The notes beneath the pieces are model-generated. The model was not told the DNA's origin and did not search any database. It saw only the letters and a list, made by a program, of their open reading frames with translations. This document shows positions 1-7,837 of a stretch of DNA of 64,000 nucleotides, in pieces. The translations under genes and the position numbers were made by a program. Each line of letters starts with the position of its first letter. Position 1 is the stretch's first letter. Source of the stretch: Haliscomenobacter sp. (GTDB lineage Bacteria; Bacteroidota; Bacteroidia; Chitinophagales; Saprospiraceae); the NCBI RefSeq assembly GCF_016718685.1, contig NZ_JADKCX010000014.1, positions 5,195-69,194 on the forward strand, in the 5' to 3' direction.

Positions 1-1
1 C

Positions 2-2309
2 GACCCACGAGCCATTCGTTTGCCCAATCGAAATAAGGTCTGGTTGCAAACGGACGACCAAGGCAAGACTTTTGCTCCCTTTCGCCTCGACATGAAAGGA
101 TCCAACGCGACCTGGCTGCATTCGCTGCCGCATTCCTGGGAGGATCAGGTGGACGCCCGTAACAAGGGCTGGAACAACCGCTGGCTGCAAGCCAAACAAA
201 CCGGGCTGGCCGATTACAAACATATTCCACTGACTTTGGGGTATTACAACCGCGAGGATATTCCTTTTTACTACGCCCTGGCCGATGCTTTTACAGTGTG
301 TGACCAGCATTTTTGTTCCTCATTAACGGGTACCACGCCCAATCGCCTCTACCTCTGGAGTGGCACCATCCGGGAAAAACCGGATTTTGAGGCCAAAGCC
401 AATGTCAAAAATGAAGACATTGACTACGGAAAATGGGCCAAATGGAAATCATTTCCTGAGCGACTGGAGGAACAAGGCATTTCCTGGCGGATTTATCCAA
501 ATGAAATCAGCGTACCCTCGGGCCTGACGGGCGAAAAGGATGCCCTGCTGGCCAATTTTACCGACAACCCCATTGAGTGGTTTGAAAACTACCAGGTGAA
601 ATTTCACCCGGAATACCGCCAACACCTGTTGGAGGCAAAAGAAAGTTTGCCGGGCGAAATTGCGGACTTGGAAGAAAAGGTTAAAACCCTAAGTGGCGCG
701 GATTTGACTAAAGTCCAAAGAGACCTGAGCCGCAAAAAGGAATTTTACGAAACGCTCAAAAAGGACCTGGAACTGTACACCCCGGAAAACTTCGAAAAAC
801 TGAGCGCATTTCAAAAAAGCATCCATCAGAAAGCCTTTTACCAACAACCGCCAAGACCCCGCTTACCGCGAACTGACTACCTTTGAATACAATGAAAAAG
901 ACGAAAAACGCAGCCTGGAATTGCCTAAAGGGGACATCTTTCACCAGTTCCGCAAAGACGTAGAGGAGGGTAAATTGCCAACTGTATCCTGGCTGGTCGC
1001 GCCCGAAAAATTCTCCGACCACCCCACCGCACCTTGGTACGGCGCCTGGTACGTATCGGAAGCCATGGATATTTTGACCCAAAACCCGGAGGTGTGGAAA
1101 AAAACCATCTTCATCCTCACCTACGATGAAAACGATGGCTATTACGACCACGTGCCACCCTTCGTTGCGCCCAACCATAAAAAAACAGACTCCGGTAAGG
1201 TATCCGCAGGTATTGATGCTTCGGTAGAACGGGTCAACGTGGCGCATGAAAAACAAAGGCGCTACAAAGACCCCGAAAAACAAGCCCGCGAGGATGCCAT
1301 TGGTCTGGGTTTTCGGGTGCCTATGGTGATTGCTTCGCCCTGGAGCCGGGGCGGCCAGGTGTGCTCGGAGGTGTATGATCATACCTCGGTGGTACAGTTT
1401 TTGGAGCAATTTTTGAGCGCCAAAACGAAAAAGGAAATTGCAGAAAGCAACATGTCGGCGTGGCGGCGTACCGTTTGTGGCGATTTGACTGCGGCGTTTA
1501 AACCTTACAATGGTGAAAGCATCAAATTGCCTGCTTTCCTGGACAAAGAGCCTTTTATCAAAAGTATTCACGAAGCGCAGTTTCAAGGCAAACCCACCAA
1601 TTTTAAAGCCTTTTCTGATGCTGAAATTACACAGGTCAATCAAGCAGGCCCCACTTATGACTGGGGCGGCAAACAAGAAAAAGGCATCCGTACGGCATGT
1701 GCATTAAACTATGAATTGTACGTGGAAGCTGCGGTGAAAAACCAGCAAATTGAACTGAGTTTTAAAGCTGGAAATACTGCTTTTGGCAAAAAATCCAAGG
1801 GAAGCCCCTTCATGGTCTACACTTCCAATGCTTACCAAAACGCCTGGGGCGAAAGCCGCAACTACGCCGTCAAAGCAGGTGATACCTTGACAGACACCTG
1901 GGAGATCAATAATTTTGAGGATAAAAAATACCACCTAGAGGTCTATGGGCCCAATGGTTTTTACCGGGCTTTTCAGGGGAGTGTAGTCGCGACTCAGCTG
2001 GAAACGGCCTTGAGTTATGAAATGAAAAATAGAGCGTTGACGGGCAAGGTGATCCTGGAACTGAAAAACAGCAGCAGTCAAAATCTACAATGTGTGATCC
2101 AGGATTTGGCGTACAAGATGCCTGAAAAAACAGTCACACTTGCTCCACATAGCACACAAAAGCTGAAACTGGATTTGCAAAAAAGCCATCACTGGTACGA
2201 TTTTGCGGTGAAAATTTTGGGGAATGGGGATTTTGAGCGGCGGTATGCGGGGCATGTGGAGACGGGGAAGGAGAGTTTTACGGATCCGGCGATGGGGGGA
2301 GTGGTGTGA
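2..2309 (+). CDS. Phosphocholine-specific phospholipase C (5' end outside window; one frameshift)
   Basis: Hydrolyses phosphatidylcholine-type lipids; the family is exported and belongs to the phosphoesterase superfamily. The window opens inside the gene: frame 2 reads DPRAIRLPNRNKVW from base 2, so the N-terminus is missing. Family hallmarks are visible: the HFCSSLTGTTPNRLY segment, the metal-binding TYDENDGYYDHVPPF segment, and two C-terminal beta domains of the bacterial PLC type (GPNGFYRAFQG in the first). The reading frame shifts at the TTTT run 836-839, where one T too many separates residues KAF from TNRQDPAYRELTTF. Removing it joins the two halves perfectly, so I treat this as one gene and the indel as probable sequence error. 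Stop at 2309. Confidence 0.9.
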
Positions 2310-2382
2310 GCCTTGGGTTGGCAGCTTCAATGCTTGATTTGATTTACTACGACGTTTGTGATGCTTCGCATCTTTTGCTAAA

Positions 2383-2524
2383 GCGACAGGATTGAAAACG
2401 GATGGAACGGATTGGAACGGACTTTGACTCGCCTTCGGCTCGTCCTTATCCGCCGCAGGCGGAATAAAAATCCGTTTTCATCCGTTTCATCCGTTTCATC
2501 CGTTTTCCAATCCTGCCGCTTTGG
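2383..2524. repeat. Intergenic inverted repeat with ACGGAT-unit arms
   Basis: The left arm (about 2383-2421: AAAGCGACAGGATTG, then repeated AACGGATGG units) is mirrored by the right arm (about 2480-2524: TCCGTTTCATCCGTTTTCC then AATCCTGCCGCTTT). The central part holds two smaller hairpins, GCCTTCGGC and CCGCCGCAGGCGG. Both arms are degenerate tandem arrays of the same short unit. It lies in the gap between phospholipase C and the SRPBCC gene. No coding signal is seen here. Confidence 0.8.
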
Positions 2525-2559
2525 TTTAATAAGGAGGATTAAAAGCGAAAATCCGCGAG

Positions 2560-3063
2560 ATGACCAGCAGCGTTACCGTCAAAACCATTTACCATTGCTC
2601 CTTAGAACGAGCTTTTAAAGCCCCGATGCTTTGTGACATATCTAAAGTACACACTGGCTTTGGCATCATGCCCAAAGTGACCCACTGCACCGAAGGTGAA
2701 AACTGGGGCCAAGCCGGTAGCAGCAAAAAGGTATTTGTAGCACCCTCCCTCAGCCAGGCTGGCGGCGAAGCTTCGATGGATCGGGTGATTGAACGCATCG
2801 AAAACCAGTACTGGAAAATTGAGGTGAGCGAGTTCAAATCCTGGATGTTGGGCTTTTCAAAATTTGTAGGGGAGTGGCGGACGACGGAACTGGAACCCAA
2901 GCAAATTTTGATCGAATACACCTACACCATGCACGCTGAGGTGATGTGGCTGTATCCACTGAACTGGTTGTTTACAAAGACTTTCTGGCGGGTGTATATG
3001 CACAGGGTACTGGAAAATATAAGGGTGATGGCCGAAGGGGAGGAAGCGTTTATGTACGCGTGA
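2560..3063 (+). CDS. SRPBCC-fold family protein
   Basis: A 167-residue cytosolic protein with the START/SRPBCC ligand-binding pattern: an opening beta strand (SVTVKTIYHCSLERAFKAP), a central WGQAGSS turn, repeated beta strands, and a long C-terminal helix (WRVYMHRVLENIRVMAEG). There is no signal peptide. The start at 2560 is the first ATG after the upstream repeat. Ligand and role are unknown; related proteins bind lipids or act as cyclase/dehydrase-like proteins. It stands alone between an inverted repeat and oppositely oriented small genes. Confidence 0.7.
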   Translation: MTSSVTVKTIYHCSLERAFKAPMLCDISKVHTGFGIMPKVTHCTEGENWGQAGSSKKVFVAPSLSQAGGEASMDRVIERIENQYWKIEVSEFKSWMLGFSKFVGEWRTTELEPKQILIEYTYTMHAEVMWLYPLNWLFTKTFWRVYMHRVLENIRVMAEGEEAFMYA

Positions 3064-3089
3064 AGAGGATTTATTCTCCGCAGTTGGTT

Positions 3090-3247
3090 TTACAGATCAC
3101 CTTTTTCGCCCTCAATCCATCTTTCCAGCATAACTCTTTCAGATGGTGACTGGTGTGTGCCCCCTGCCAAAATATCCAGAAACTTATCCCAAAGATTTTT
3201 TTCTTCTTTAAATTTTTTTTATAATCCACCAGTGCTTGATAATCCAT
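3090..3247 (-). CDS. Small hypothetical protein, about 52 residues, one frameshift
   Basis: From the ATG at 3247 the minus strand reads MDYQALVDYKK, then meets the eight-base T run at 3213-3220 (poly-A on the coding strand). If one A is restored the frame continues as FKEEKNLWDKFLDILAGG and later SERVMLERWIEGEKGDL, ending at the stop 3090-3092. The restored product is charged, helix-forming and protein-like in composition. I do not recognise the family. The remaining bases between here and 3447 show no other convincing gene. Confidence 0.45.
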
Positions 3248-3447
3248 TTTGGTACTTAGCGCTTCTTCAAGTAAAATTCACTGGAATGGATCTACTCTTG
3301 GGAATTGCATTCTTGGGTACGTTCAACAATTGCACAAACCTGCATGCCCCGGGTACAGGATTCCCCAGCGTTTAGGTGATTTCCCGGGAACGCTCTGGCA
3401 ATGGTCGCTGTATTGGCCTTTTTAGCACTGTAAATGCGTTCTGTACG

Positions 3448-3798
3448 TCAATTGGTCCAAAGCTCGTGAATCGTTTTTCTTTTGGCTAATTTCTTTGCCG
3501 CAGTAAGGGTATCATTGATGCCGCTGATTGCATTATTCATTTCCTGTACAATCGCTTTCCACCGGGTTGTTGCTTCTGGAGAAGTGGTGGCTTCAATGAT
3601 TAACAAGCCATCTCTATTCAATTCATCCAGTTCACTTTCAATTTTGAGCAATTCGGCATAATCTTTTTCCAGCGTGTCTGTAAATTTTTTTACAGACAAT
3701 AGTGCGCTCAGTCCAGGGTCAGGACTTTTGGTGTGGCTACTTGCTGCTGTTTCATTATCCGTAGTTTCCAGGATAGTGTGTTCCTTTAATGCGTCCAT
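3448..3798 (-). CDS. Small hypothetical protein with coiled-coil-like helices
   Basis: About 116 residues starting at the ATG 3798 (MDALKEHTILETTDN). An in-frame ATG at 3843 would add 15 residues, but that extension reads less like protein. The body is strongly helical and charged (TDTLEKDYAELLKIESELDEL), with a second helix KAIVQEMNNAISGINDT and a basic tail. There is no signal peptide or membrane segment. Family not recognised. It sits upstream of the 52-residue small gene on the same strand, about 200 bases away. Confidence 0.5.
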   Translation of the reverse strand: MDALKEHTILETTDNETAASSHTKSPDPGLSALLSVKKFTDTLEKDYAELLKIESELDELNRDGLLIIEATTSPEATTRWKAIVQEMNNAISGINDTLTAAKKLAKRKTIHELWTN

Positions 3799-3896
3799 CT
3801 TCAATAGTTTTGACAATGATTTTACCACACAAAGGTTTGTCATTTAGCCACAATAAGCGTTACATAATCTGATAAATAAGTTGTATGATTCACACA

Positions 3897-4517
3897 TTAA
3901 TTACCCACCAAAGCATTGTAAATCGTCGTCAAAGCCAGCACCAAAAACAAAAGGCTGAGGATATAATTGATGTTGCGGGCGATAAACTGGACCCTTTGCT
4001 GGATGACCCCGGCAAAGGAAACATACAACATAAAGAGCGAAAAAGCGCCCGCCATGGCGCCGAGGGCAAACAACCAGTTGTGGGGTGCCTGGGTTTCCAA
4101 TACCCCCTTCGCTTCCAGGATGGTGGAATAGCCCAGGAAAAAGGGAATCGCCAGCATGTTCATCCAGGCCATGGTAAAGCCCGCCCAATAGCTTTGAGTC
4201 CCACTTTCCTTCAGCTTAATTTGCACTTTTCTGCGTGCCTGTCGGTAAAAAGAATACGCCAACAGCAGGAATGCAGCGATGGCCGCATACGTCAGGTAGC
4301 GGATCAACTCCGGGTTTTTGGCCAGAAACTTGGCAAAGGTCACCGCGATCAAAGCTTGAACGAAGATGACACTCGATGCGCCCAGCACAAAGCGCAAAGC
4401 CTGTAGGCGTGGGTGTTCCAGACTAATCTTCAGCGCGGTCATGTTGAGCATCCCCGGAGGACTAAAGCCCAAAAAGGCTACTAAAATGGCCAAAAATACA
4501 GTTTGCAGCTGTTCCAT
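3897..4517 (-). CDS. LysE/RhtB-family membrane exporter
   Basis: A 206-residue integral membrane protein with about six hydrophobic segments and the LysE-family opening (VFLAILVAFLGFSPPGMLNM, a proline/glycine-rich first helix). Members export amino acids or related small molecules. I chose the ATG at 4517 (MEQLQTVF); a longer frame opening at 4574 adds 19 proline-rich residues unlike the family. Substrate cannot be told from sequence. The gene is not closely linked to any biosynthetic neighbour. Confidence 0.75.
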   Translation of the reverse strand: MEQLQTVFLAILVAFLGFSPPGMLNMTALKISLEHPRLQALRFVLGASSVIFVQALIAVTFAKFLAKNPELIRYLTYAAIAAFLLLAYSFYRQARRKVQIKLKESGTQSYWAGFTMAWMNMLAIPFFLGYSTILEAKGVLETQAPHNWLFALGAMAGAFSLFMLYVSFAGVIQQRVQFIARNINYILSLLFLVLALTTIYNALVGN

Positions 4518-4682
4518 GTGGATTTTTTGCCAAAAATAGGGTGGGGGAGCGTAAGGTAAAGTGAGGGAGGTCACAGAGGGGGGAATCGGACTCTGTCCTT
4601 ACGGTTGCGTTTTATCAAATATCACGTTGGTCATTGAGTTCTATTTAGATGAAATTGTTTTCCTGCATGATTGCCACCGTGC

Positions 4683-5016
4683 TTATTGCACAATCAAGGT
4701 GCGCCGTTGGACCGTATGCGCAGAAAAATAACCTAAGCATGCGCCTTCGAAATTATTGTCAGGATTGGCCGGTACGCTCGCGTTGGGGCCATTTCCATTG
4801 GATGCATCCAGGGCTACGAAGTATTTATAGGTGGCGCGATCAATATTCCTCATTTCAACCTTGATGGTATCGGGCTGGCTAATGGATTCATCACTTTTAC
4901 TCGCATTGATTTCAACTGCTCCCAATACTGGTGCCACTCAGCGTGAATTTTGCGGCATTTTGAGCAAAGGCGATGCCTGTCCAGCATAGCAAGAGAAATG
5001 CTAGAATGTTTTTCAT
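4683..5016 (-). pseudogene. Deletion remnant: signal peptide joined to a DUF4249-like C-terminus
   Basis: From the ATG at 5016 the minus strand encodes a clean signal peptide (MKNILAFLLLCWTGIAFAQ) followed by NAAKFTLSGT. It then reaches a stop at 4912-4914 unless one base is removed near 4930. In the shifted frame it continues VLGAVEINASKSDESI, RATYKYFVALDASNGNG and LGYFSAHTVQRRTLIV, a pattern I recognise as the end of DUF4249 lipoproteins. DUF4249 proteins normally have about 270 more residues and a lipobox, and they usually follow a SusC/TonB-dependent receptor. The N-terminus here is receptor-like, so this may be the scar of a deletion fusing the two genes. Product presumed non-functional. 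Confidence 0.6.
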
Positions 5017-5068
5017 GATAAAAGATGTTGGTTTGGTGGTTTGAGAACTAGTCTTGAGCCTCGGATGG

Positions 5069-5962
5069 TTATATGACGTTGATCACTACATTGCCCTTTT
5101 TGCGGAAAGATTCTGCGTAGGTGTGTGCTTCTCTGATTTGTTCAAGGGTGTATTTTCGATCGATAACTGGCACTAATTTTCCGGCTTCGAGGAGCCCTTT
5201 CAATACATCCAAATCATCAGGAGCGGACTTAGGTGATCCTGTTACGGATACGTATTTTCCGCCAGGTTTTAACAAATGTCTTGATGCGGATTTGGATGTT
5301 TTTCCCACTGCATCCAAAATAATATTGAAGCGTTGCTCGCTTGCCGTGAAATCCTCTTTTTTATAATCAATGACCTGCTTTGCGCCGAGTTGAGCAACCA
5401 TGTCCACATTGGAAGTGCTGCAAACAGCCGTGACCTGCGCACCAAATGCACGGGCGATTTGAACCGCAAAAGTTCCCACACTTCCCGATGCGCCGTAGAT
5501 CAAGACTTGGTCGCCCGCTTTGATGCCCGCTTGTTTGAGCAGGCGCAATGCCGTAAGGCCTCCGATTGGGACCGCAGCTGCCTCTTCGAAAGATAGTTTG
5601 GATGGTTTTAAAGCAATCAGCTCATTTTCAGGTAAGCAGGTGTATTCAGCGTATCCTCCAAATCGAAGTCCGCAGGAGGCAAAAACAGGATCCCCTGGTT
5701 TTAGGGAGGTCACTTTTTCTCCGACCGCTTCAACGACACCGGCTAGTTCAAACCCCAGGATGTTCACTCTTTTGGGCTTAAAAAAGCCGTTAAAAATCCT
5801 GGCCAAAAAAGGGTCTGCTTTGCGCAAACGCCAGTCTCCCGCAGTTACTGTAGTTGCATGAATTTTAATCAGCACTTCGTTTTTTTTAGGGCTTGGCTTT
5901 GGAACATCGGTTAATTCCAAAACATCCGGAGCACCATATTTTTTATAAACAACAGCTTTCAT
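5069..5962 (-). CDS. NAD(P)-dependent zinc-free alcohol dehydrogenase / quinone oxidoreductase family
   Basis: A 297-residue MDR-superfamily oxidoreductase. The N-terminal GroES-like domain opens MKAVVYKKYGAPDVLEL and contains GFELAGVVEAVGEKV. The Rossmann domain carries LIYGASGSVGTFAVQIA near residue 150 and a C-terminal catalytic lobe. Zinc-binding cysteine clusters are absent, placing it with quinone oxidoreductase/zeta-crystallin-type enzymes that reduce enones or quinones with NADPH. It is the last gene of a same-strand group with the DUF4386 and LuxR genes; the gap to DUF4386 is only 41 bases, suggesting cotranscription. Exact substrate unknown. Confidence 0.85.
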   Translation of the reverse strand: MKAVVYKKYGAPDVLELTDVPKPSPKKNEVLIKIHATTVTAGDWRLRKADPFLARIFNGFFKPKRVNILGFELAGVVEAVGEKVTSLKPGDPVFASCGLRFGGYAEYTCLPENELIALKPSKLSFEEAAAVPIGGLTALRLLKQAGIKAGDQVLIYGASGSVGTFAVQIARAFGAQVTAVCSTSNVDMVAQLGAKQVIDYKKEDFTASEQRFNIILDAVGKTSKSASRHLLKPGGKYVSVTGSPKSAPDDLDVLKGLLEAGKLVPVIDRKYTLEQIREAHTYAESFRKKGNVVINVI

Positions 5963-6003
5963 AATACTAGAAAATTGATGTGAAAATTTGAGTCGAATAG
6001 ATG

Positions 6004-6696
6004 CTAAAGAGGCATATAGGCCACTTTATTAAATCCTCTAATGATGAGCCAGCCGGCCAGTACCATTTCGTACACAGCAATGGGAAGAGCTAGAAAAATA
6101 ATGGAAGAAGAAAAGTGTGGGATATACCCAAAAATCTCCAGAACGGCTGCCAGTAAGATCAGGACAGCACCCATTATTCCAAAAATGGCTAGTTTTTTAG
6201 GTAAAATTTGGGACAGGTAAAATATGCTGGAGTAGATCAATGTATTTATCCCAAGCATAAAATGAGGGCCAAGAATAAAGGCCCAACTGTATACCTGTTT
6301 CAGAAAACCGGCAATGCTCTGCGCCGACAACTTTGTTTCGGTACTCATGCTTAAAGCTTCCTTACTCAGCGTCATGATGGTGAGCATGCTGAGCAATCCG
6401 ATCAAAATAAATACCACTTCCAGTAGTCGGAACAAGGCATAGCCAAGTCCCCAGCTTTCGCTGTAACGCTTCAGGCGAGGATAGAGCATAATTCCAGTAC
6501 CAATATTGGAGATAGCCAGGATCAGCTCAAAGAAAGCACCCAATGCAATTTGCGTGGAAGCAGCATAGGCATTGTCAAGACTATCCGCGCCGTTCAAAAC
6601 CGGACTATAGAACTGTTGCCCGATGATGGCAGAAGTCGTGGCGGCGATAAAAAAAGCGCCAGTGATTTTTTCGTTTCTTCTGATGGAAGTATTCAT
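6004..6696 (-). CDS. DUF4386-family membrane protein
   Basis: A 230-residue protein with about six transmembrane helices, starting MNTSIRRNEKITGAFFI; the arginine-lysine start followed by helix 1 and a second helix with PVLNG is typical of DUF4386. I chose the ATG at 6696 over an upstream extension because the family begins at this point. Function of the family is not established. It lies between a LuxR-type regulator and a quinone oxidoreductase-like gene, the common setting for DUF4386 in Bacteroidota. Confidence 0.75.
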   Translation of the reverse strand: MNTSIRRNEKITGAFFIAATTSAIIGQQFYSPVLNGADSLDNAYAASTQIALGAFFELILAISNIGTGIMLYPRLKRYSESWGLGYALFRLLEVVFILIGLLSMLTIMTLSKEALSMSTETKLSAQSIAGFLKQVYSWAFILGPHFMLGINTLIYSSIFYLSQILPKKLAIFGIMGAVLILLAAVLEIFGYIPHFSSSIIFLALPIAVYEMVLAGWLIIRGFNKVAYMPL

Positions 6697-6878
6697 GCTA
6701 AAAAGTTTAATTTGACCTTGCTTAAGCAATGGCAAACAGGTGTCACCTTCCGGAGAATGCTACATTCCCGGACAGTGGTGTTTGATGAAAAAATTGGATT
6801 GAAAAGCCTCAAGAGGTCTTTGATGACACAAAGATCCCCTGGATTTAAAAGATGTACAATACTGATTTATCAGTAGCC

Positions 6879-7655
6879 CTATTCCAGTAGGCCAAATCTG
6901 GAAGCAAAATTCACCGCCTCGAAGGAGTTGTTGGCGCCCAGTTTTTCTAAAAACCGTTGCCGATGGGTATTTACGGTATGTAAACTAATCGATAGTTTTG
7001 AAGATATTTCCTTGCTTAACAAGCCTACTTTTACCAGCCTTAAAATTTCGAGCTCTCTTTTGGTCAACTCAATTTGTACTTTCTGGGGAACATCCAATGG
7101 AATGAATTGTCCGGTTTTAAAATTCAACAATTGGCCTTTGCTGTTGCTCTCTTCATCCTGATTTGAGGATACATCTACTACGCCCAACATGAGCCACAAC
7201 TGCCCTTTTTTGTCCAGTTCTACCATTTGATATTGCTCAATGAGTCGGGTATATTTACCTTGGGCATTGAGCATTCTGTACTCACTTATTGTTTTGTGAC
7301 TCAGTTTGTCCTCACTTGAAAAGGCATTGAAAATCTTAAAAATGGAAACACTCAATGAACTTAAATTCAAAGCATCCTCCGGATGTATTCTGTCAATAAA
7401 AAATTGCTGCCCGGTATGCTCATAGTCAGATCGTGCATAGCCAAGCAATTGCCCAAAATTGGAAGAATAAAACAGCACCTGGCGCTGATGAATATCAAAT
7501 AAGTTAAAACCGGAATTGCCAATACTAGCTAAGGTTTGCAACACACGGATGTGTTTGTCTACTAAGGTGTAGTCCAAATCCTTTTCATCATATTTATATT
7601 CCATCAGGAACTTGAAAAAGATATCCTTAACACTGTTTTGTTCCTTCATGAGCAA
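6879..7655 (-). CDS. PAS-domain LuxR-type transcriptional regulator
   Basis: A 258-residue regulator. The first two thirds form a PAS-like sensor domain (FDIHQRQVLFYSSNFGQLLG, then IHPEDALN and EYRMLNAQGKYTRLIEQ). The C-terminus holds a LuxR/NarL helix-turn-helix (LTKRELEILRLVKVGLLSKE, then LHTVNTHRQRFLEKLGANNS). No receiver domain is present, so it probably senses a ligand or redox signal directly. It is the first gene of a same-strand cluster with DUF4386 and the oxidoreductase, with a 182-base gap. Likely local regulator of these genes (inference). Confidence 0.8.
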   Translation of the reverse strand: MLMKEQNSVKDIFFKFLMEYKYDEKDLDYTLVDKHIRVLQTLASIGNSGFNLFDIHQRQVLFYSSNFGQLLGYARSDYEHTGQQFFIDRIHPEDALNLSSLSVSIFKIFNAFSSEDKLSHKTISEYRMLNAQGKYTRLIEQYQMVELDKKGQLWLMLGVVDVSSNQDEESNSKGQLLNFKTGQFIPLDVPQKVQIELTKRELEILRLVKVGLLSKEISSKLSISLHTVNTHRQRFLEKLGANNSFEAVNFASRFGLLE

Positions 7656-7763
7656 GAAAATTTAGAACAGCACTAACGGCGATGTAATGCTTGGAAACAA
7701 CTTCCATCTTATATTTTTTTCAAGTTTACAAAAAAAATAGCAAACGAAAAATATCAAAATACT

Positions 7764-7795
7764 TTTGTTTGATTTCCCCAGCTTTTTTACTTTTG
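7764..7795 (+). promoter_or_regulatory. Candidate promoter of tex (TTTG-N20-TACTTTTG)
   Basis: TTTG at 7764-7767, a 20-base spacer, and TACTTTTG at 7788-7795 match the Bacteroidota sigma consensus (TTG/TTTG at -33, TAnnTTTG at -7). A second TACTTTTG lies at 7760-7767. The position, about 40 bases before the ATG at 7838, favours that ATG over the in-frame start at 7691. Confidence 0.5.
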
Positions 7796-7837
7796 TTCCC
7801 CCGGGTTCTTCCTGGAGAAACAAAATGCCAGAAATCG

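Noticed and set aside
756..1676. 306-residue open frame on the minus strand
   Set aside because: Antisense shadow of phospholipase C; starts and ends without signals.
3157..3375. 72-residue open frame on the plus strand
   Set aside because: It overlaps the better supported minus-strand small gene and has no signals.
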